DNA of 5,852 nucleotides, from assembly GCA_903853185.1 (NCBI GenBank), contig CAINSX010000118.1, forward strand, positions 1 through 5,852, in the 5' to 3' direction. Of this stretch, positions 1 through 5,852 are shown piece by piece. Each line of letters opens with the position of its first letter. The stretch's first letter is position 1. The translations under genes were made by a program, and so were the position numbers. The notes below the pieces were generated by a model. That model saw only the letters and a list, made by a program, of their open reading frames with translations, was not told the DNA's origin and did no database searches. Origin of the DNA: an uncultured Opitutia bacterium. GTDB lineage: Bacteria; Verrucomicrobiota; Verrucomicrobiia; Opitutales; UBA953.

Positions 1-597
1 ACCACGGGCGGCACGCTCGTCGCGCCGGTCGCGCTCGGTAACGTCACCGTGGGCGACCATGGCACCGTCGCTCGCGGCGTCACGATCGGGACCTTGTCGA
101 CGAACAGCATGACGCTCTCGGGCGGCGCGCGTCTCGAGTTCAAGATCTGGGATAAGACTCAGGCCGCGGGTACGGGTTACGACTTCTTCTCCTTCAACGG
201 ACTCGACGTCAGTTCGATCAACTCCGCGAACAAGGCTGTCCTCAAGGTCGTCTCGCTGTCCGACGGTATCCACGCCGGCGCCGCCGCCAACATGGACTTC
301 TCGTGGGGCGCGGTAGGCATCCACACGTTCAACCTCGGGGTCATCGGCTCCGGTGGCCTGAACCTGGGCGCCAACGCCAACATCAACGATGTCTTCAGCA
401 TCGACCTCAGCCAGTTTAGCTACACCAACGGCGCGGCTAATAACGCCGGCCTGTGGTCGCTGGATTACAACGCCACCAACGGAGCGATTACGCTGACCGC
501 CGTGCCGGAGCCCTCCACCTACGGCCTTGGTATCGGCGCGCTGGCCCTCGCGGCCGCCGCGATCCGTCGCCGCAAGCGCCAAGAGAAGAAGGCCTGA
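1..597 (+). CDS. PEP-CTERM surface protein, 3' end (5' truncated by window)
   Basis: The frame is open from base 1, so the GTG at 49 is probably internal and the true start lies upstream. The 198 visible codons are rich in Gly, Ala, Asn, Ser and Thr, with short alternating hydrophobic stretches (for example GTLSTNSMTLSGGARLEF, then a GYDFFSFNGLDV segment). This resembles the end of autotransporter-associated beta-strand repeat proteins common in Verrucomicrobiota. The C-terminus is a textbook PEP-CTERM sorting signal: VPEPS encoded from 502, a Gly/Ala/Leu-rich membrane helix, then a basic tail (RRRKRQEKK) before TGA at 595. In known systems an exosortase (EpsH/XrtA type) processes such signals and the protein is exported to the envelope or matrix. 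No enzymatic motif is visible, so a structural or adhesive role is inferred only. A terminator follows 37 bases after the stop, which separates this gene from the downstream pair. Confidence 0.9.
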   Translation, partial: TTGGTLVAPVALGNVTVGDHGTVARGVTIGTLSTNSMTLSGGARLEFKIWDKTQAAGTGYDFFSFNGLDVSSINSANKAVLKVVSLSDGIHAGAAANMDFSWGAVGIHTFNLGVIGSGGLNLGANANINDVFSIDLSQFSYTNGAANNAGLWSLDYNATNGAITLTAVPEPSTYGLGIGALALAAAAIRRRKRQEKKA

Positions 598-622
598 GCG
601 CACGAGGACACGAAGGCCTGAG
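588..622 (+). repeat. 11-bp direct repeat around the PEP-CTERM stop codon
   Basis: GAAGGCCTGAG occurs at 588-598, where it includes the TGA stop, and again at 612-622, 24 bases downstream. It looks like a small local duplication between the stop codon and the terminator. No function can be assigned. Confidence 0.55.
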
Positions 623-634
623 GGCCAGATAGGG

Positions 635-660
635 AAGGGCGGCTTCGGCCGCCCTTTTTT
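635..660 (+). terminator. Intrinsic (Rho-independent) terminator
   Basis: A perfect 9-bp stem (AAGGGCGGC at 635-643 with GCCGCCCTT at 648-656) closes on a TTCG tetraloop with the very stable C(UUCG)G closure, and the T-run continues to 660. It lies 37 bases after the stop of the PEP-CTERM gene and should end that transcript. Confidence 0.93.
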
Positions 661-704
661 GTGCCTGACTTTCATGATATCACCTGCCGCGCAGGGCGCA
701 GAAG

Positions 705-768
705 GGTAGGGGCGTGGCTTCGCCGCGCCCTCCTGCGGCGGAGTGCAAGGCTTAGCCTTGCCCCTACC
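705..768. repeat. Cloverleaf-like palindromic intergenic element (REP-like)
   Basis: A perfect 9-bp outer inverted repeat, GGTAGGGGC (705-713) and GCCCCTACC (760-768), encloses three small hairpins. The first is GTGGC-TTC-GCCGC (714-726, one G-T wobble), which extends to GGCGTGGC/GCCGCGCC (711-729) if the outer stem opens. The second is CTCC/GGAG (730-743). The third is GCAAGGC-TTA-GCCTTGC (745-761). The outer stem competes for the same bases as the longer forms of the first and third hairpins, so at least two folds are possible. It sits after a terminator and is non-coding, which fits a dispersed extragenic palindromic element or a structured RNA/ssDNA mobile unit. It is not a tRNA: no T-loop, anticodon arm or CCA is visible. 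Confidence 0.75.
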
Positions 769-771
769 ATC

Positions 772-789
772 GTTCGCCCTGCGGCGAAC
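772..789. repeat. Perfect 7-bp hairpin adjoining the palindromic element
   Basis: GTTCGCC (772-778) pairs exactly with GGCGAAC (783-789) across a CTGC loop. It starts three bases after the cloverleaf element and probably belongs to the same composite repeat. No T-run follows, so it is not an intrinsic terminator. Confidence 0.7.
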
Positions 790-793
790 AAGA

Positions 794-805
794 GAGGGGC
801 CCCTC
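794..805. repeat. 12-bp perfect palindrome GAGGGGCCCCTC
   Basis: This is a self-complementary 12-mer in a C-rich tract. Its AGGGGC half echoes the outer arm of the element at 705-768. It could be the outer edge of the composite palindromic repeat or a dimeric protein-binding site. Neither can be decided from the sequence. Confidence 0.45.
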
Positions 806-835
806 CCTGCCCCTGTCCCGGGGTGTCGTTCCATT

Positions 836-871
836 CAGTCCTCGATGCAGCCCTCGACTCAGTCCTCTTCT
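836..871 (+). repeat. Three degenerate 12-nt tandem units
   Basis: Three consecutive 12-base units, CAGTCCTCGATG, CAGCCCTCGACT and CAGTCCTCTTCT, share a CAGYCCTC core with exact 12-base spacing. They lie 65 bases upstream of the oxidoreductase start. Even spacing in a 5' leader could reflect repeated regulator contacts on about one helical turn, or simple slippage. The stretch from 872 to 935 shows no convincing sigma-70 promoter or Shine-Dalgarno motif. Confidence 0.5.
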
Positions 872-935
872 CGTAAGGCTTCCACCCCACCATTCTGGCT
901 GGAACTCTCTCATCCTAGTGCCATCTAATACCTCA

Positions 936-3302
936 ATGTCCCCTCGCGTGCTTTCCCTCCTCGGATTGTCCCTGCTGGCCGCCGTCTCTGGCCGCGCCCA
1001 ATCCTCCGACACGGTCTTCGTCGAAGCCGAATCGCTGTCCTCCCATGGCGGCTGGAAACTCGATACCTCCTTCACGAACATCGTCGGCTCGCCTTACCTC
1101 CTCGCCCACGGCCTCGGTAAGCCCGTCGCCGACGCTACGGGCTCCTTGCGCATCGCCACTGCCGGCGAATACCGCGTCTGGGTGCGCACCAAGGATTGGG
1201 TCGCCCACTGGAACGCCCCCGGCACCCCTGGTCGCTTCCAACTGATCGTCAACGGCCAGGCTGTCGCCGCCGAGTTCGGTACCCAGGGTGCCGAGTGGCA
1301 TTGGCAAGCAGGCGGTAAGGTCACGCTGCCTGCTGGCGACGTGAAGCTCGCGCTCCATGACCTCACCGGTTTCGCCGGCCGCGCCGATGCGATCCTCTTC
1401 AGCAAGGACGCTTCCTTTACCCCGCCCGAAGGGGATGCGCTCGTCGCCGCCCGCTCGCAGTGGAATAGCCCCAAGGGCCCCGAAGACCAAGGCGAGTTCG
1501 ACCTCGTCGTCGTTGGTGGCGGCTACGGTGGCCTCGGCGCGGCGCTCTCCGGCGCCCGTCAGTCCTTGAAGGTCGCTTTCATCCAGGACCGTTTCGTGCT
1601 CGGCGGTAACGGCAGCTCCGAGATCGGCGTCTGGGCGATGGGTGGCACCACCCGCGGTAAATACCCGCACCTCGGTGAGATCATCGAGGAGATCGGCGAC
1701 CGCTCGCCGGATAGCCCTGGCCGCGTCGAGAGCTTTGGCGACGACCTCAAAGAAAAGGTCGTCCGCAATGAGAAGAACATCTCCCTCTTCCTCGGCCACT
1801 TCGCCACCGGTGTCATCATGGACGGTAACCGCATCGCCGCCGTGAAGGCCATCGACGTCAAGACTGGCCGCGAGAAGACCTTCCGCGCGAAGTTCGTGGC
1901 AGACACCACCGGCCACGGCTGGGTCGGCGCCTACGCCGGAGCGAAGTATCAGATCGAAAAGGACAAGCGCATGGGCATGTCCAACATGTGGTTCTACCAG
2001 GACGCCGAACAGGCCGTCAGCTGGCCGGCGACCCCGTGGGCGCTGCCGCTCGAGCTCGGCGACTTCCCGCCGCTGCTGAAATCGAAGGCCAAGATCGACG
2101 ATAAGCCCTTCATGAAGGCCGAATGGTTCTGGGAATCCGGCTTCGACCAGGACCCGATCAACGGCCTGGAATACATCCGAGACTGGAATTTCCGCGCGAT
2201 CTACGGCGCCTTCTCAGCCCTCAAGAACGGACCCGACGCGGCCAAGTATGCCCTCGCCGACCTCAAGTGGGCCTCGCACGTCGGCGGCCCGCGCGAATCC
2301 CGCCTGCTCACGGGTGACATCGTGTTGAACAAGCAGGACATCATCACGCGCAAGGAGTTCGACGACGGTTGCGTGCCCACGACCTGGGACATCGACCTCC
2401 ACTACGCTCGCGAACAATACGCCAAGAAGTTCCCGGAGAACCCCTTCATCTCCCGCGCGGCCTTCGGCTACGTTGGCGCCGATGGCAAGGGCATCGCCGC
2501 CGTCGATCGTCGCAACGGCTACCCGTTGCCCTACCGCTTGTTCTACTCCCAGAACATCGGCAATCTCTTCATGGCTGGTCGCCATATCTCGGTGACGCAT
2601 GAAGCCCTCGGCACCGTCCGCGTCATGCGCACCATCGGTATGATGGGTGAAGTCGTCGGTAAGGCCGCCTACCTGGCCGTCCGTGAGAATACCGATCCGC
2701 GCGGTGTCTACCAGAAGCACCTGCCCGACCTCATCAAACTCATGGAACAGCCCGGTCGTATGCGCCGCAGCGACCTCCGCAGCGACCTCTTCCTCGACAC
2801 CTCGATTGCCGACTACAAGGAACTCCCGGTCGGCAAGATGAACCTCGACCTCACCAAGGGCTCGCCGTCCAAGCTCTCGGCCGACGACCTCAAGGAGCTG
2901 GCGAAGCTCGGTGGCATCGTCGTCGACGACTCCCAAGCGAAGTTCGAAGGCAAGTGGACCCAAGGCACGGGCCTGGCCCATCTCGGTAGCGGCTATCATT
3001 ACGCCGCCGGTAACGGCAATCGCGCGACCTACACCTTCGAGATCAAGGACGCCGGTAAGTATGAGCTCCGCGGCTACTGGCAGGGCCACGAGAACCGCTC
3101 GGCCAACTCCGTGCTGACGATCAATCGCGCCGGCGAGAAGCCTGTCACGCTCCGCCTCAATCAGAAGGTCGGTGAGATTGAGAAGCCCGTCTCCCTTGGT
3201 AAGTTCCAGTTTGCCGCCGGCACGCATACCCTCGTCCTCTCGACCGACGGCGCCAAGGGCAACGTGCAGGCCGACGCGTTCCAGCTGATCCTCGCCGACT
3301 AA
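936..3302 (+). CDS. Secreted FAD-dependent oxidoreductase with CBM-like and golvesin-like domains
   Basis: This 788-residue exported flavoenzyme has an unknown substrate. Residues 1-21 form a Sec signal peptide (MSPR, hydrophobic core, cleavage likely after GRA). Residues 27-175 look like a beta-sandwich of CBM6/CBM35 type (starts VFVEAES, ends with DAILFS). The FAD domain begins with FDLVVVGGGYGG (GGG at 194-196), followed by GGNGSSEIG (223-231), and ends with NLFMAGRHIS (AGR 547-549) and the VRVMRTIGMMGEVVGKAA helix. These are FAD_oxidored (PF12831) hallmarks. Residues 663-788 (VDDSQAKFEGKW to ADAFQLI) match golvesin C-terminal/xanthan-lyase-like domains. The ATG at 936 was preferred over the in-frame GTG at 918 because it gives a compact signal peptide; neither has a clear ribosome site. 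There is no twin-arginine motif, so FAD is probably inserted after Sec export, as in periplasmic fumarate reductase-like enzymes. The family fold is secure; the reaction is not known. Confidence 0.93.
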   Translation: MSPRVLSLLGLSLLAAVSGRAQSSDTVFVEAESLSSHGGWKLDTSFTNIVGSPYLLAHGLGKPVADATGSLRIATAGEYRVWVRTKDWVAHWNAPGTPGRFQLIVNGQAVAAEFGTQGAEWHWQAGGKVTLPAGDVKLALHDLTGFAGRADAILFSKDASFTPPEGDALVAARSQWNSPKGPEDQGEFDLVVVGGGYGGLGAALSGARQSLKVAFIQDRFVLGGNGSSEIGVWAMGGTTRGKYPHLGEIIEEIGDRSPDSPGRVESFGDDLKEKVVRNEKNISLFLGHFATGVIMDGNRIAAVKAIDVKTGREKTFRAKFVADTTGHGWVGAYAGAKYQIEKDKRMGMSNMWFYQDAEQAVSWPATPWALPLELGDFPPLLKSKAKIDDKPFMKAEWFWESGFDQDPINGLEYIRDWNFRAIYGAFSALKNGPDAAKYALADLKWASHVGGPRESRLLTGDIVLNKQDIITRKEFDDGCVPTTWDIDLHYAREQYAKKFPENPFISRAAFGYVGADGKGIAAVDRRNGYPLPYRLFYSQNIGNLFMAGRHISVTHEALGTVRVMRTIGMMGEVVGKAAYLAVRENTDPRGVYQKHLPDLIKLMEQPGRMRRSDLRSDLFLDTSIADYKELPVGKMNLDLTKGSPSKLSADDLKELAKLGGIVVDDSQAKFEGKWTQGTGLAHLGSGYHYAAGNGNRATYTFEIKDAGKYELRGYWQGHENRSANSVLTINRAGEKPVTLRLNQKVGEIEKPVSLGKFQFAAGTHTLVLSTDGAKGNVQADAFQLILAD

Positions 3303-3308
3303 GCGATG
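3300..3308 (+). other. Tight in-frame gene junction (TAA GCG ATG)
   Basis: The oxidoreductase stop and the ATG of the membrane fusion gene are separated by three bases and lie in the same reading frame. No Shine-Dalgarno sequence is visible before the ATG. This suggests translational coupling by terminating ribosomes and supports a shared transcript. Confidence 0.8.
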
Positions 3309-5852
3309 CCGTCGCCCCGCGTCAGCGCCTGGCTGGTCAAGAGCTGGCGCCTCGCGGCGCTGCTGCTGGCTGCCTTGCTGCTGCAACGCACCACGCCCGT
3401 CACGGAATCCGCCCTGACGCGACTGGGGCTCGATGACGCCAAGGCCTTCTTCCCCGGCGCCAAGCGCCTGAAGTCTGATCCCAGCCAGACGCTGTTGGTC
3501 CAGGATCAATACGGCAATCGGCTGGGTCGACTGGTCACGACCGCCCCGGATGCCGATAGTATCCTCGGCTACGCCGGCCCGAGCAACGTGCTCGTGGCGC
3601 TCGACAATCAGGAAAAAGTCGTCGGTACCCGGATTCTTTCCAGTGACGACACGCCGGAACACGTCGACACGTTGCGCGGCAATGCGGCGTTCGAGAAATC
3701 CTTCAAAGATTGGCGCCCCACGACGCAGCCGGCGCCGAAACTCGATGCCTACGCGGGCTCGACGCTCACCGCCTACGCGATCACGGAATCGATCCAGAAG
3801 CGTCTCTCCGGCAATTACGTCTCGCTGCGTTTTCCCACCACGCTCTCGCTCAAGGAAATCCAGGGCGCGGGTTTTCCCGACGCGACCGGCTTCGAGCCCA
3901 ACGTCCCGCGCCTCGGCTGGAACCTCGTCCGCGGTCCTAACCGCGCCCACCTCGGCTACGTCGTCCGCTCCTCGCCTTCCGCCGACGAAGTCATCGGCTA
4001 CGCCGGCCCGAGCGAGACGCTCATCGCCGTCGAAACGGACGGCCTCCGGCTCCGTAAGGTCGTGCTCCGTACGACCTACGACACGGCCGATTATGTCAGC
4101 CGCATCAAGGACCAGGAACCCGATCCGCAAGGCCGCACCTACTTCAAGGACCTGACGAAATGGACCACGCGCGAATGGGCTGAGTTTGATTTCCGTAAAG
4201 GCGAACTCGACACCGTTGCGGGTGCGACGCTCACGAGCTACGCGATCGCCAAGGGCTTGCAGTCACGCTTCGCCGACGACGCGCACGGCGGCCACCGCGA
4301 GAAACAGGACGCTCGGCAGAAACTCCAGACCGCGGCCCTCTGGTGCTTCCTCGTCGGCGCGTTGCTGATGACCTTCACGCCGCTGCATGGCCGACCGGTG
4401 GTGCGGACCGTCTGGCAAATCCTCCTCGTCGGCGGCCTTGGCCTCTGGCTCGGGCAGCTGCTTTCGCTCTCGCTCTTCGCCGGCTGGGCCCGTCACGGGA
4501 TTCCTTGGGCCCAGGCGCCGGCGCTGCTCATCCTCGGTGTCGTCGCCTTGCTGGTCCCTTGGGGCTCGCGCCGCCAGCTCTACTGCCACCACGCCTGCCC
4601 CCATGGGGCCGCGCAGGAGCTGCTGGGAGGCCTCAAGAGGCTGCATGTGGCCGTTCCCGCCCGTTGGCACGCTTGGCTGGGCAAACTGCCTGCCATCGCC
4701 CTAGCCGGGGCCTTTTGGGCGGCCCTGGCCTGGCCCCGTTGGAGCCTCGGGCAGGTCGAGCCCTTTGACGCCTGGGTCCTCGGGGTCGGGGTCGCCATTC
4801 CCCTCGTCCTCGCCGTGGTCGGCCTGCTGGCCTCGGTCGTCGTCCCGCAGGCTTATTGCAAATATGGCTGCCCCACCGGCGCCCTGTTCAAGTTCGTGCG
4901 CTCCGCCAATCAGGCCGAGGCGTGGGGACGCCGCGATACATGGGCGGCGGTCATCTTGGCTATGGGCGCGGTGGTGGCTTTTCTCCCCCGTCCGGAATTC
5001 ACCGCAGAAGAAACCCCCGAGAGCTCGGCCCGGCATGCCGTCACCGAATTGCACGGCGCGGCTTTCGGCACGACCTGGACCGTCAAGGTCCGCGGCAGCG
5101 ACGTCGACGCAGAGATCCTCAAACGCGAACTCGAGGCCGAGATCAATCGCATCGAGTTCTCGCTCTCGCATTGGCGCGAATCCTCCGGGACCACCGACTT
5201 CAATCACCTCGAATCCACCCAGCCCTTCGGCATCACCCAAGAACTTGCCGACATGGTGGAGTTCACGCTCAAGCTGAGCGCGGCTTCCGACGGCATGTAC
5301 GACATCACCGTCGCGCCGTTGACGAACCTCTGGGGTTACGGCCCGGCGGGCAAGCTAGCCGACCCGACGCCGGAGCAGCTCAAGGCCGCGCTCGCGAAGG
5401 TCGGCTGGCAGAAGCTTAAGCTCGACAAGGAGAACCTCACCCTCGCCAAGAGCCACGAAGGGGTGAACCTCGATCTGGGCTCAGTGCTGCAGGGCTATGC
5501 GGCGGACCGTGCCGCGGGGATTCTCCGTGCCCTGGGGCAGACGGACTTCCTCGTCGAGGTCGGTGGAGAGATCCTGGCCTCCGGCTCGTGGCGCGTCGGC
5601 ATTGAGGATCCGTTCAACCCGCGCGTCATGATCCGCACGGTGCTGCTGACCGATCGTGCCCTGAGCCCCTCCGGGCTCTACCGCGCCAAGCGGCTCGCCG
5701 CCGGTAAACCCGTCTCGCACATCCTCTCGCCCAAGACCGGCCGGCCCGTCGAACCCACTCTGGAGATGGTGGTGGTGTATCACGAGAGTTGCTTCCAAGC
5801 CGACGGCTGGGCGACTGCCCTGATGGCCGCTGGTTTCGAACAGGCCAAGGTC
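3306..5852 (+). CDS. FMN-binding (x2) / NosR-NapH-like membrane core / ApbE fusion, 3' truncated
   Basis: The frame stays open for 849 codons to the right edge. Residues about 12-26 form an anchor helix. Two tandem FMN-binding domains follow (about 40-165 and 180-320), each with a GYAGPS block (88-93, 231-236) and a flavinylation motif (D147..AGST with Thr153; D302..AGAT with Thr308). Six helices follow (about 340-360, 367-393, 404-420, 461-477, 490-516, 545-561), with Fer4_5-type motifs CHHACP (Cys427, Cys431) and CKYGCP (Cys518, Cys522) after the third and fifth of these. The ApbE domain (about 580 to the edge) shows FGTTW (587-591), TVAPLTNLWGYG, DLGSVLQGYAAD (723-734), VGGE, SHILSP (His805) and ADGWATA (Asp833, Thr837; metal-binding in the family). 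Only a few tens of residues are likely missing. NosR has one FMN domain and a C-terminal ferredoxin; here the FMN domain is doubled and ApbE replaces the ferredoxin. Inferred role: self-flavinylating transmembrane electron carrier for the upstream exported flavoenzyme. Confidence 0.92.
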   Translation, partial: MPSPRVSAWLVKSWRLAALLLAALLLQRTTPVTESALTRLGLDDAKAFFPGAKRLKSDPSQTLLVQDQYGNRLGRLVTTAPDADSILGYAGPSNVLVALDNQEKVVGTRILSSDDTPEHVDTLRGNAAFEKSFKDWRPTTQPAPKLDAYAGSTLTAYAITESIQKRLSGNYVSLRFPTTLSLKEIQGAGFPDATGFEPNVPRLGWNLVRGPNRAHLGYVVRSSPSADEVIGYAGPSETLIAVETDGLRLRKVVLRTTYDTADYVSRIKDQEPDPQGRTYFKDLTKWTTREWAEFDFRKGELDTVAGATLTSYAIAKGLQSRFADDAHGGHREKQDARQKLQTAALWCFLVGALLMTFTPLHGRPVVRTVWQILLVGGLGLWLGQLLSLSLFAGWARHGIPWAQAPALLILGVVALLVPWGSRRQLYCHHACPHGAAQELLGGLKRLHVAVPARWHAWLGKLPAIALAGAFWAALAWPRWSLGQVEPFDAWVLGVGVAIPLVLAVVGLLASVVVPQAYCKYGCPTGALFKFVRSANQAEAWGRRDTWAAVILAMGAVVAFLPRPEFTAEETPESSARHAVTELHGAAFGTTWTVKVRGSDVDAEILKRELEAEINRIEFSLSHWRESSGTTDFNHLESTQPFGITQELADMVEFTLKLSAASDGMYDITVAPLTNLWGYGPAGKLADPTPEQLKAALAKVGWQKLKLDKENLTLAKSHEGVNLDLGSVLQGYAADRAAGILRALGQTDFLVEVGGEILASGSWRVGIEDPFNPRVMIRTVLLTDRALSPSGLYRAKRLAAGKPVSHILSPKTGRPVEPTLEMVVVYHESCFQADGWATALMAAGFEQAKV

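Noticed and set aside
705..789. tRNA gene suggested by the cloverleaf-like fold
   Set aside because: Stem and loop sizes do not match a tRNA, and no T-loop, anticodon loop or CCA end is visible.
743..928. 61-codon + strand frame starting with GTG in the intergenic region
   Set aside because: It begins inside the palindromic element and runs through the tandem units. The Q-S-S/Q-P-S pattern in its product is only the 12-nt repeat translated, and there is no ribosome site.
918..935. GTG at 918 as start of the oxidoreductase
   Set aside because: It would add six residues before a good signal peptide and has no ribosome site. The ATG at 936 fits Sec export better, though GTG cannot be excluded.
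764..1081. 105-codon minus-strand frame overlapping the leader and signal peptide
   Set aside because: No recognisable domain; it crosses structured non-coding repeats and the start of a real gene on the other strand.
933..1916. 327-codon open frame on the minus strand
   Set aside because: It is antisense to the signal peptide, CBM-like and FAD-binding regions of the oxidoreductase, has no recognisable domain, and shows shadow-frame composition.
2214..4130. 638-codon open frame on the minus strand
   Set aside because: It lies antisense to two well-supported genes with clear motifs. Its translation is Arg/Gly/Val/Glu-rich without recognisable domains, as expected for a shadow frame in GC-rich DNA.
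3550..4155. 201-codon + strand frame within the FMN-domain region
   Set aside because: It is out of frame with the motif-bearing reading (GYAGPS, AGST, AGAT), and its Arg/Ser/Pro-rich product is typical of a shadow.
4343..4768. 141-codon + strand frame over the membrane core
   Set aside because: The alternative frame destroys both the helices and the first CxxxCP motif; low-complexity Ala/Arg/Pro composition.

Overview
The window is GC-rich bacterial chromosome, all on the + strand. It most likely comes from a Verrucomicrobiota member, probably Opitutae-like. That reading rests on a PEP-CTERM surface protein with autotransporter-type beta-strand sequence, followed by a secreted FAD oxidoreductase carrying carbohydrate-binding-like beta-sandwiches. 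It is an inference from gene content; no marker gene is present.

Layout: (1) Positions 1-597 hold the 3' end of a PEP-CTERM-anchored extracellular protein, closed by a near-ideal intrinsic terminator (635-660). (2) Positions 661-935 are non-coding and densely structured: a cloverleaf-like palindromic element (705-768), a further perfect hairpin (772-789), a 12-bp palindrome (794-805) and three degenerate 12-nt tandem units (836-871). (3) Positions 936-3302 encode an exported FAD-dependent oxidoreductase of the FAD_oxidored (PF12831-like) type between an N-terminal CBM-like and a C-terminal golvesin/xanthan-lyase-like domain. (4) Three bases after its stop, and in the same frame, begins a very large gene that runs off the right edge (3306-5852, 849 codons seen). 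It encodes an N-terminal membrane anchor, two tandem FMN-binding domains, a six-helix NosR/NapH-type core with two CxxxCP motifs, and a C-terminal ApbE flavin transferase domain.

Working model (inference): the last two genes form an operon for extracytoplasmic redox chemistry. The predicted topology places both FMN domains and the ApbE domain outside the cytoplasmic membrane and both CxxxCP motifs inside. The protein could therefore attach FMN to its own two domains and pass electrons between cytoplasmic Fe-S donors and the exported FAD enzyme. The substrate of that enzyme is unknown; its flanking beta-sandwiches suggest a glycan or other surface-bound compound. This combination of a self-flavinylating NosR-like conduit and a CBM-bearing flavoenzyme is the most interesting content of the window.
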